Made by a program: the position numbers and the translations under genes. From the NCBI GenBank assembly GCA_018816485.1, contig JAHIVL010000066.1:1-8631 (forward strand): a DNA stretch of 8,631 nucleotides, in the 5' to 3' direction. Origin of the DNA: Patescibacteria group bacterium. GTDB lineage: Bacteria; Patescibacteriota; Microgenomatia; UBA1400; PJMF01. The notes beneath the pieces are model-generated. The model saw nothing but the letters and a program-made list of their open reading frames with translations, was not told the origin of the DNA and searched no databases. Of the stretch, positions 1 through 5,288 are shown in pieces; position 1 is the first letter of the stretch; every line of letters starts with the position of its first letter.

Positions 1-1
1 A

Positions 2-124
2 TTTGAAGAACGAAGAGGTCTTTGTCCACTTGAATGTGCCGAAGTTGTTTTACCAGAAATGAACAACTTTTTAACCTTTTTGAGAGATTCACTAAAACTT
101 GATTATACTAGCTCTAGCCCGTGA
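2..124 (+). CDS. 3' end of an unknown ORF (partial)
   Basis: The reading frame is open from the window edge to a TGA at 122-124, giving 40 residues that end in ...LTFLRDSLKLDYTSSSP. It contains two cysteines (in GLCPLECAE) and a helical-looking stretch rich in Leu and Phe. I do not recognise a family. The coding call rests only on openness and a plausible amino-acid mix. If real, it lies tail-to-tail with the minus-strand gene ending at 195, and bases 125-194 between them hold nothing I can identify. A transposase or integrase tail is conceivable given the mosaic nature of this end, but no diagnostic residue is visible. Confidence 0.3.
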   Translation, partial: FEERRGLCPLECAEVVLPEMNNFLTFLRDSLKLDYTSSSP

Positions 125-188
125 TTTGGTTACCAGCGCCTTAATATTAGTAAAAACATTTTAGTATCGAACAACCCTGCAAACTTAT

Positions 189-210
189 CTATGCTTACGG
201 CCTATGCTTA
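189..210. repeat. 9-bp direct repeat at the stop of the orphan gene
   Basis: CTATGCTTA occurs at 189-197 and again at 202-210, thirteen bases apart. The first copy overlaps the minus-strand TAA of the orphan gene (195-197), and the second lies in its last codons. The spacing is not a multiple of three, so this is not a peptide repeat. It could be a small local duplication or a scar, or chance. Confidence 0.3.
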
Positions 211-710
211 TCGCCAAAACTCCATGTTTTTTGATACCGTGCATTGGATTGTTTGGTAGTTTCGCCAGGCAATTTATCATATGGATCGGGGTATCTCGTT
301 TTCGGTCTCTGACTCAAAATGTTTTTGATTTCCTTGTTTATACCATCATTCATCTGCTTTGAGTTACATCTCCCTACAGCTAAACTATTTACTGTATACT
401 CAAGTGCAGGCATTTCACCACGAGTAAGCCCTGCTCGTTTGCCCGCGATCTCCGCACATTCCTGGGGTACTACGTTACTACCCTGAACACCCCCAGCAGG
501 ATTATCGAAATTACGAGGGGGAATTCTCCCTTTAGTAGGTTTCGAATCACGGCGATTTGGATCATACGTGCGAGAGTTCCATTGCCTAGAATCTGCACTA
601 TAGGAATCCGTATTCCGATAGTTTGGGTGTTTTGGCTCGCCAGATGTCCAAACGGGATCTTCTGGCTTTGCGTCTGGCAAATCAAATATAGTCTTTCTTA
701 ACTTTTCCAT
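195..710 (-). CDS. orphan hydrophilic protein, 171 aa, high GC for this window
   Basis: Function is unknown and I recognise no family. From the ATG at 708-710 the product is 171 residues (MEKLRKTIFDLPDAKPED...). It is strongly hydrophilic, with no signal peptide or membrane segment. The first 90 or so residues are rich in Pro, Asn, Arg, Asp and Ser and look disordered. A more helical part follows, with two cysteines (PQECAEIAG and VGRCNSKQ, about 35 residues apart), and the tail is basic and aromatic. An upstream in-frame ATG at 744-746 would add 12 residues but falls inside the -35 box. The 710 start sits exactly where a leaderless transcript would begin. Base composition is clearly richer in GC (43-57% in two 60-base lines I counted) than the other genes, and CGN arginine codons are frequent, which suggests horizontal origin. 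It could also be a chance ORF, but the promoter argues against that. Confidence 0.55.
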   Translation of the reverse strand: MEKLRKTIFDLPDAKPEDPVWTSGEPKHPNYRNTDSYSADSRQWNSRTYDPNRRDSKPTKGRIPPRNFDNPAGGVQGSNVVPQECAEIAGKRAGLTRGEMPALEYTVNSLAVGRCNSKQMNDGINKEIKNILSQRPKTRYPDPYDKLPGETTKQSNARYQKTWSFGDKHRP

Positions 711-717
711 GATGATG

Positions 718-746
718 AGTATACAGGTCACACACATATTTGTCAA
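718..746 (-). promoter_or_regulatory. near-consensus sigma70 promoter of the orphan gene, leaderless
   Basis: Read on the minus strand, TTGACA (746-741) is followed by 17 bases and TATACT (723-718). Seven more bases lead to the ATG at 710. This is a perfect -35 box, optimal spacing and a five-of-six -10 box. The predicted start of transcription is at or next to the A of the ATG, and no Shine-Dalgarno sequence is present. Confidence 0.65.
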
Positions 747-845
747 ATTATTGTTATGGGCATGTACATTCCGGAAAATTAGTTTGTATAAATTGTCTTG
801 GCGATAGATATCCCAATGACATATGTGGTCTTTTTGTATTGTGCC

Positions 846-956
846 ATGTCAAATATTGATTTGAACTTAGATAAACAACTTAATTCAAAGCTCGATGATA
901 TACTAATTAAAGAAGCTAAAAAGGAACTTCAAAAAGAAAAACCATTGGGAATCTAA
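846..956 (+). CDS. small ORF, 36 aa, possibly the 5' part of a frameshifted gene
   Basis: ATG at 846-848 opens a 36-residue frame (MSNIDLNLDKQLNSKLDDIL...) that ends at TAA 954-956. It is a charged, helical-looking peptide rich in Lys, Asp and Leu. In the +1 frame an open stretch continues across the stop as ...NHWESNFDEFTKDNLFCKPN... to TAA 1009-1011. The changeover lies in the A-rich run CAAAAAGAAAAACC (930-943). One missing or extra A there would give a single ORF of about 55 residues. No Shine-Dalgarno sequence or well-placed -10 box is visible before the ATG, and no family is recognised. It could be a decayed gene or a non-coding remnant. Confidence 0.25.
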   Translation: MSNIDLNLDKQLNSKLDDILIKEAKKELQKEKPLGI

Positions 957-1035
957 TTTCGACGAATTTACAAAAGATAATCTCTTTTGCAAGCCCAATG
1001 GAGCCGTTTAACAAAGAAGTATTAATTACCCGAAA

Positions 1036-1061
1036 GGGGACATTCCTACTTTGCACTAACA
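1036..1061. mobile_element. possible insertion-sequence terminal motif
   Basis: The plus strand reads GGGGACATTCCTACTTTGCA followed by CTAACA, so the minus strand begins TGTTAG and ends GTCCCC. From memory this resembles termini of integrase-type (DDE) insertion sequences, which often pair a 5' TGT with a GACATT/TTTGC-like block. No matching inverted copy was found elsewhere in the window, so only one end would be present. It abuts the glycosyltransferase stop codon at 1063-1065. Confidence 0.2.
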
Positions 1062-1062
1062 G

Positions 1063-1776
1063 TTATAAGATATGTGGCAATGCTTTTGGTCTAAAAAAGA
1101 GCCATTGTTCTAAGTGTTGAAATTTGAATAATTCTTTTTGACATTGCAGAGTTTTTTTGAAAGCAATTTTACACGACCACTTTTTTAATTTAAAGTGATT
1201 TTTAGAATAAAATGGTATCCAAAATGTATTTTTTCTATTTCGAAGCAAATAGTTATTAATAACAAATTCGATCTGATAATTTACGGGATTTTTTTGAAAA
1301 ATATTTTTTAAATCTGATGTCTTTAAAATTCTTTCACCTGAAATAATGAGATCGTGTCTTAGAATCTTAGATATTAAAGGATCATCAGTTTGGCGAAAAA
1401 TTAGGGCGTCAATTAAATTATTATTAGAAACGGCATCAAGAGCTTGCTCAATGGATTTAGAAGAAAATGAATTTAAATCGGCATCAAATAATAAAACATG
1501 TGATGTTTTTACTAGACTCAAACCATATTTAAGAGCAGCAGACTTACCTGAATTCTGTTCATACCCGACTACTTTTATTTCTTTAACCTGAGAAAATGTG
1601 TCAGAGATTAATTTAGTTGTATTATCTGTTGAGCCATCATCAACACAAATAATCGATTTAAGTTTACCATTCTCAATGAGAACAGCCATCTTTGTAAGAA
1701 CATTAATAATTCGCCAATTTTCATTATAAAAAGGTATCAGACAAGTGTATTGGTTTTTTTGCATAACTTTAAGCAT
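1063..1776 (-). CDS. family 2 glycosyltransferase, GT-A fold, 237 aa
   Basis: Likely a cytoplasmic or membrane-associated inverting transferase that moves a nucleotide-sugar residue to a lipid or polysaccharide acceptor; the substrate cannot be read from sequence. The N-terminus CLIPFYNE (12-19) is the first beta strand. VDDGSTDNT (45-53) is the nucleotide-binding signature. NSGKSAALKYGL (75-86) and the metal-binding DAD motif (98-100, in LLFDADLN) follow. E170 in QIEFVINN fits the acceptor-side acidic region. There is no C-terminal membrane pair, unlike GtrB-type enzymes, so it resembles the short polyprenyl-phosphate or dolichol-phosphate sugar synthase-like group. The start at 1776 is supported by AAGGGA six bases upstream; an internal Met at residue 5 is less well placed. 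The last 20 or so residues (QHLEQWLFFRPKALPHIL) look unlike the family and end beside the IS-like motif. It is divergent from the DUF2207 gene across 36 bases. Confidence 0.87.
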   Translation of the reverse strand: MLKVMQKNQYTCLIPFYNENWRIINVLTKMAVLIENGKLKSIICVDDGSTDNTTKLISDTFSQVKEIKVVGYEQNSGKSAALKYGLSLVKTSHVLLFDADLNSFSSKSIEQALDAVSNNNLIDALIFRQTDDPLISKILRHDLIISGERILKTSDLKNIFQKNPVNYQIEFVINNYLLRNRKNTFWIPFYSKNHFKLKKWSCKIAFKKTLQCQKELFKFQHLEQWLFFRPKALPHIL

Positions 1777-1782
1777 ATCTTT

Positions 1783-1788
1783 TCCCTT
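1783..1788 (-). promoter_or_regulatory. Shine-Dalgarno of the glycosyltransferase
   Basis: The minus strand reads AAGGGA (1788-1783), six bases before the ATG at 1776. This decides for the first of two nearby Met codons. It contrasts with the divergent neighbour, which has no such site. Confidence 0.5.
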
Positions 1789-1798
1789 TTTTTAAATA

Positions 1799-1804
1799 TA
1801 AAAT
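1799..1804 (+). promoter_or_regulatory. -10-like box of the DUF2207 gene, leaderless candidate
   Basis: TAAAAT at 1799-1804 (five of six matches to TATAAT) is followed by eight bases and then the ATG at 1813. No Shine-Dalgarno sequence occurs before that ATG and no clear -35 box is seen. The region is very AT-rich, so a chance match is possible. Support comes mainly from the same spacing at four other genes in the window. Confidence 0.4.
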
Positions 1805-1812
1805 AATTGTAT

Positions 1813-3843
1813 ATGGCAAAACTATTTAAAGCTATTTTATTTTTGTTGATCTTTGTTTTAGTTCTTTGTTTGCCAACAAAAGTATCAGCAAAATCTTATT
1901 CGATTGATAAAGTCCAGATAGATGCCCGAGTTTCTAAAGATGGCTCAATGAGTGTTAAAGAAAAAAGAAGTTATAATTTCTCAGGTGATTATTCATATGC
2001 ATATGAATATGTTTATAAATTTCCTGATCAGGAAAAAAGTCTCGGCAGAACTGCACCATATTTATTAAATAATTTTAAGGTTTGTGAAACTGGTGGAACA
2101 AAAAATAACTGTTATCAAGAATTGACTTCTTCCCAAATAGATTTGGATAATCCTAAAAATAACCCACTTGATAGCTTTTTTATTGTTGATCAAGGTACTA
2201 GATATTACATTCAATGGAATTACTCTGCTCGGAATCAGATGAAATATTTTGAGATTTCATATGATGTTACAAATGCAATCACGCTTCATTCAGATGTCGC
2301 TGAACTCTATTGGCAGTTTATCGGATCGCAGTGGGAAATTCCTCAAAAGAATATTTTAGTAAACTTGAGTTTCTCAAATTCAATTAATGGTAATGATTTA
2401 CAGGCTTGGGCACATGGTCTTCTTGAGGGTGAGGTGGCAATATCTGAATCAATCGACGAACCAACCGTCTCATTTCAGGTTCCAAGAGTTTCTTCTGGAG
2501 AATTTGTTGAATCTAGAGTATTAATGCCGAAAGCAAATTTTTCTGATGGAGCCACGGGCAGTAGCGACAAAATCACTATTCAAAACCAAGAAGAAACTTA
2601 TATAAATGAGACAGTTAACGTGAAGAAAAAAGCTGCAGTTTTACAAAAAGTTTTTTTTGTAATAATTTTTGGAATTTTTGCACTGATTATTTTTAGGTTT
2701 ATTAAGCAAGTTAAATCATTCTTGAAATATGGTAAAGATGATCCACTTCCAAAGGTAAATGCTCCAGGGACTCTTTGGGAACCACCAAGTGATATTGATC
2801 CAGCGCAAATAGAACAGCTAATTTCTGGAACAAAAAATCTCACTCCAAAAGCATTTACTGCAACAGTTTTATCCTTGGTTCAAGATCGATATTTTAAGTT
2901 TGCGAGAAGTGATAAAAAAGAGGGTTTGTTTGTTAAAAATTATAAATATTATCTAGAACCTTTTAGTTCCAATCAGTCATATTTAATTCAACCAGTCAAA
3001 AAGATATCTTTGATTCAACAGGATGTCATGCGCTTTTTATTAGAGAAAGTTGGTTTAAAAAAAGTTGTTGTTGAAGGTAAAGAAAGAGATGTAATATCTT
3101 TGGATTCCATTGTTTCCTGGTCGAAAACCCACCAAATGGAAAGTCAAAAGTTTTTCAAATCTTTGAAAGAAACTACTTTGAAGGAGAATTTGTCTGAAGG
3201 GTACTTTAATCAAGACTCTCATAAAAACAAAAATAAAATAAATGGTGGAATAATAATTGGTTTGGGTATTTTGTTGTTGTTAATTTCTTTTACTATAGCC
3301 CCAGCGATGTTTATTTTGTTTGGTGATAATTTTAGTTATGTTTCCATTATCGTAGTAAGTGGCTTTTTTGGTTTCTTAGGAATAGTTTTAGGAGTAACGA
3401 TTGTGATCATAGGGGAGTTTGGAGAAAAAAGGACGCCCAAAGGAAGTGAAGAAGCCGCTGAGTGGCTAGCTTTTGGAAAGCACATGAGGAATTATAAAAA
3501 AACAGCGAAATATGAAATTGACTCAATTGTTATTTGGGAAAAATATTTGGTTTATGGAACTCTCTTAGGAGTCTCTGCAAAAGCCTTATCCCAGTTGCCT
3601 ATTAAATTTTCAGAATCCGATGCCATGATTGTCTCTTCATATTGGGGTGGTAGAATTCTTTCAACCACTGGATCTGTTGCTGGTTTGAATGATTTATCAT
3701 CGGCAATTGCTAGTGTTACGACTGCAATAACTAGTATTAATCAATCAGCAAGTGGCTATGGAGCATCTGGCTCTGGCTCATCTGGAGGGTTTTCAGGTGG
3801 AGGAGGTGGTGGAGGAGGCGGAGGTGGCGGTGGAGCTGGCTAA
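1813..3843 (+). CDS. DUF2207 membrane protein with poly-glycine tail, 676 aa
   Basis: A member of the DUF2207 (YciQ-like) family of predicted envelope proteins; the molecular function is not established. The signal peptide or first helix is at 1-26 (LFLLIFVLVLCL, then VSA before K27). An exported beta-rich domain spans about 27-270, starting SYSIDKVQIDARVSKDGSMS, and holds two cysteines in KVCETGGTKNNC. A membrane helix lies at about 280-299 (VFFVIIFGIFALIIF). A cytoplasmic region of about 180 residues follows, then two helices at about 480-504 and 509-533. A soluble part EAAEWLAFGKHMRNY and WEKYLVYGTLLGV is typical of the family. The Ser/Gly-rich tail (about 651-676) ends in 13 consecutive Gly before AG. 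The ATG at 1813 is preferred over a TTG at 1807 because it matches the leaderless spacing. Length and layout are normal for the family. Confidence 0.92.
   Translation: MAKLFKAILFLLIFVLVLCLPTKVSAKSYSIDKVQIDARVSKDGSMSVKEKRSYNFSGDYSYAYEYVYKFPDQEKSLGRTAPYLLNNFKVCETGGTKNNCYQELTSSQIDLDNPKNNPLDSFFIVDQGTRYYIQWNYSARNQMKYFEISYDVTNAITLHSDVAELYWQFIGSQWEIPQKNILVNLSFSNSINGNDLQAWAHGLLEGEVAISESIDEPTVSFQVPRVSSGEFVESRVLMPKANFSDGATGSSDKITIQNQEETYINETVNVKKKAAVLQKVFFVIIFGIFALIIFRFIKQVKSFLKYGKDDPLPKVNAPGTLWEPPSDIDPAQIEQLISGTKNLTPKAFTATVLSLVQDRYFKFARSDKKEGLFVKNYKYYLEPFSSNQSYLIQPVKKISLIQQDVMRFLLEKVGLKKVVVEGKERDVISLDSIVSWSKTHQMESQKFFKSLKETTLKENLSEGYFNQDSHKNKNKINGGIIIGLGILLLLISFTIAPAMFILFGDNFSYVSIIVVSGFFGFLGIVLGVTIVIIGEFGEKRTPKGSEEAAEWLAFGKHMRNYKKTAKYEIDSIVIWEKYLVYGTLLGVSAKALSQLPIKFSESDAMIVSSYWGGRILSTTGSVAGLNDLSSAIASVTTAITSINQSASGYGASGSGSSGGFSGGGGGGGGGGGGGAG
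3801..3824 (+). promoter_or_regulatory. Shine-Dalgarno-like repeats inside the poly-Gly codons
   Basis: AGGAGGTG at 3801-3808 is a perfect anti-16S complement. GGAGGAGG (3811-3818) and GGAGG (3820-3824) follow. GTG codons in the +1 frame occur at 3806, 3824 and 3830, the last two about five bases after a GGAGG. These could slow ribosomes or start the overlapping small ORF. They may equally be a by-product of GGA and GGT glycine codons. Confidence 0.3.
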
Positions 3844-3847
3844 AATA

Positions 3848-4156
3848 GTGAAGTTATCAAAGATATCAAAACTAGTCAAAATATTTGAATATTTGAAACC
3901 AGAAGCGATAGGACTTGATAATGAACTTTGGTTACAAGATGCAAATGATAAAGTTTCAAAAAACGGTGTGGTAAGAGTATATGAAGTCGATGGTGAATGG
4001 ATGACGACTGGAGATCCGATTAGGTATATGCGATCTCATATAAAATTTATGCTTAGGGATAAAGAATACGGACCTCAGTTAGCAAATTTGACAAATTTAT
4101 TTTTCAAGTTCAGCCTGAACGAAAGTTCTAGATCCAGCCCAGTTATTTTCTCCTGA
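3848..4156 (+). CDS. unknown small protein, about 102 aa, start uncertain
   Basis: I do not recognise this protein. From GTG 3848, four bases after the DUF2207 stop, it would be 102 residues: a basic amphipathic start (VKLSKISKLVKIFEYLK), then a mixed alpha/beta-looking part (GVVRVYEVDGEWMTTGDP, IRYMRSHIKFMLRDKEYGP). There is no signal peptide or membrane helix. The frame is +1 relative to DUF2207 and stays open through the Gly-rich tail to an ATG at 3752. Starts at GTG 3824 or GTG 3830 have better-spaced GGAGG sites and would overlap DUF2207, consistent with translational coupling. The last 20 or so residues are antisense to the end of the convergent LCP gene. The central amino-acid mix looks genuine, the ends less so. 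Alternatively it could be a C-terminal domain separated from DUF2207 by a +1 shift in the G-rich run. Confidence 0.45.
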   Translation: MKLSKISKLVKIFEYLKPEAIGLDNELWLQDANDKVSKNGVVRVYEVDGEWMTTGDPIRYMRSHIKFMLRDKEYGPQLANLTNLFFKFSLNESSRSSPVIFS

Positions 4157-5227
4157 TTTTGGAATGATGATGTATTGTCCTGAGCTTGATTTAGATGAAG
4201 TGAAAACATTTGCCGTACTAAGTGTGACATTAATAATTTTATAATCTTTGGCTTCAAGTAACTTGGGAGCTAGTTGTTTAATTAAATCTACAGATAAGTT
4301 GGTATCAGTGTGCGCAATCATCTGTTTAAAAAATCCTGGAATATTTTTGAGGGTTTCTAATTCAAAAAGTCTATCTCTGACTCCAAGAAGAAGCGCTTGT
4401 TGCCTTTGACTTCTGTCAAAATCTCCCCCAGCAGAACCATGACGTGATCTCACATAAGCTAATGCGTCACCACCTTCCATGGTATTAATTCCTTTGTCGA
4501 AATAGATGTGCTCATATCTGCATTCGAATTGTTGTTCGAGCTGAAATCCTGAAAGTTGGGAACTTAAACTTGCAACTTCATCAGGAGTTTTCCCACAAAC
4601 ATCTTGTTCTTTACCACTGATTGGATACCAAGGATCATCAAGAGTTTCAGGGACATCCACTTTAATATTTTTCAACTCATAACCAATTGCTCTTTTAAAG
4701 CCAACAAAATCTACAGAAATAAATTTATCAATTTTCAAGCCAGTTACAGCTGTAACCATTTGAGCACTTACTTTAGCACCAGAATTAATTAGGTCATTTT
4801 TGTTACCTAAACTAAAAGCTTGATTGATTTTATTACTTGTTCCATTTGGTAACTGCACCCACAAATCTCGCGGGATAGAGATGAAGGCAATTTTAGAATT
4901 TTCAAAATCTAAATGTACAACTTGAATGACGTCAGTCAAGAATCCACCACTGTGCCCAGCTCCACCATATCCAAGAAGCAAAATATTTAGTGTGTTTCCA
5001 TCATTTGCGAGAGTTTCGTCAAATTCAAAAGTTTCGTCTTGAGCTGCTAGAACTTTTAACTCGTCGTTTTTTGGTTCAAATTTTCCTTGTTTACTGCCTG
5101 AAAGATAAGTATAAGTTGCAACAGCTGAAGCCAAAATAAGAATTAAACTCAAAAAAAATAAAGTTTTTGATCGTTTATTTTTGAAGTTAAAATCTCTTAA
5201 CTTATTAAATAAATTTTTTAATTTCAT
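4097..5227 (-). CDS. LytR-CpsA-Psr (LCP) family protein, 376 aa
   Basis: LCP enzymes transfer lipid-linked glycopolymers to peptidoglycan or surface proteins on the outer face of the membrane. A short basic cytoplasmic N-terminus is followed by a membrane helix at about 22-42 (LFFLSLILILASAVATY), leaving the rest outside. The LCP domain runs from about 80 to 280: NILLLGYGG (81-89), the acidic D99 in LTDV, SIPRDLWV with R120 and D121, NKINQAF (132-138), DFVGF (173-177), and AYVRSRHGSAGGDFDRSQRQQ around 257-277 with R260, R262, D269 and R275. An insert at about 196-240 (DDPWYPISGKEQDVCG ... FECRYEH) holds cysteines 211 and 236. I recall this insert in Patescibacteria LCP proteins; a disulfide is possible. 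A C-terminal extension to 376 lacks a recognised domain. The start has no Shine-Dalgarno sequence but lies seven bases after a -10-like box. The gene is divergent from the response regulator and convergent with the small ORF before it. Confidence 0.94.
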   Translation of the reverse strand: MKLKNLFNKLRDFNFKNKRSKTLFFLSLILILASAVATYTYLSGSKQGKFEPKNDELKVLAAQDETFEFDETLANDGNTLNILLLGYGGAGHSGGFLTDVIQVVHLDFENSKIAFISIPRDLWVQLPNGTSNKINQAFSLGNKNDLINSGAKVSAQMVTAVTGLKIDKFISVDFVGFKRAIGYELKNIKVDVPETLDDPWYPISGKEQDVCGKTPDEVASLSSQLSGFQLEQQFECRYEHIYFDKGINTMEGGDALAYVRSRHGSAGGDFDRSQRQQALLLGVRDRLFELETLKNIPGFFKQMIAHTDTNLSVDLIKQLAPKLLEAKDYKIINVTLSTANVFTSSKSSSGQYIIIPKSGENNWAGSRTFVQAELEK

Positions 5228-5234
5228 CTTTTAT

Positions 5235-5264
5235 ATTCTACATCAGTTTTCTCAGCAAATTCAA
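5235..5264 (-). promoter_or_regulatory. LCP promoter candidate, leaderless
   Basis: On the minus strand TTGAAT (5264-5259) is followed by 18 bases and TAGAAT (5240-5235). Seven bases then lead to the ATG at 5227. The boxes match consensus at four and five of six positions. There is no ribosome binding site. The -35 box lies inside the region that must also hold the upstream part of the divergent response regulator promoter. Confidence 0.42.
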
Positions 5265-5275
5265 AGAAACTTGAC

Positions 5276-5281
5276 TATAAT
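5276..5281 (+). promoter_or_regulatory. perfect -10 box of the two-component operon, leaderless
   Basis: TATAAT at 5276-5281 is followed by seven bases (GGGATAC), then ATG at 5289. Transcription should begin at about the A of the ATG. No good -35 hexamer is found 16-18 bases upstream (the best is TCAGCA at 5252-5257), which suggests activator dependence, possibly autoregulation by the encoded regulator. Confidence 0.5.
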
Positions 5282-5288
5282 GGGATAC

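Larger units (their letters stand above)
747..1062. other. gene-poor stretch between orphan gene and glycosyltransferase
   Basis: This stretch holds no recognisable protein family. Its contents are a 36-codon plus-strand ORF at 846-956, an overlapping continuation in the +1 frame to 1011, and an insertion-sequence-like end at 1036-1061. A mini-hairpin, CCC-GAAA-GGG, lies immediately before that motif at about 1029-1038. I found no tRNA-like folding, no promoter of good quality for the small ORF, and no strong terminator. The region looks like remnants of a rearranged or mobile segment. Confidence 0.4.

Noticed and set aside
470..685. Open frame of 71 codons on the minus strand
   Set aside because: It lies wholly inside the 195-710 gene in another frame, has no promoter or ribosome site, and has a poor amino-acid mix.
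757..790. Second transposon end on the left of the small ORF
   Set aside because: It shares only ACATTCC with the 1036 motif and is in the same orientation, not inverted.
1029..1038. CCC-GAAA-GGG hairpin as an RNA element
   Set aside because: A three-base stem is too short to claim structure; noted only as context of the IS-like end.
1346..1591. Open frame of 81 codons on the plus strand
   Set aside because: It is antisense to the glycosyltransferase catalytic core, whose motifs are clear. It has no start signal or family resemblance.
2598..2843. Open frame on the minus strand
   Set aside because: It is antisense to the DUF2207 gene and arises from AT-rich codons; no independent support.
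4086..4100. AAATTT-GAC-AAATTT hairpin as a convergent terminator
   Set aside because: The stem is all A-T and self-complementary in any AT-rich DNA, with no G-C pair.
4075..4257. Minus-strand frame of 60 codons
   Set aside because: It lies over the 3' part of LCP in another frame on the same strand; LCP is certain there.
4604..4792. Plus-strand open frame
   Set aside because: It is antisense to the middle of the LCP domain with no start signal.
5271..5275. TTGAC as a -35 element
   Set aside because: It is directly adjacent to the -10 box TATAAT, so it cannot serve it as a -35 box. No suitable -10 box lies 17 bases further on.
5181..5288. Longer N-terminus for the response regulator (starts at 5181 or 5280)
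   Set aside because: The extra residues overlap the LCP 5' end and the promoter, and receiver domains begin at MKILVVEDD.
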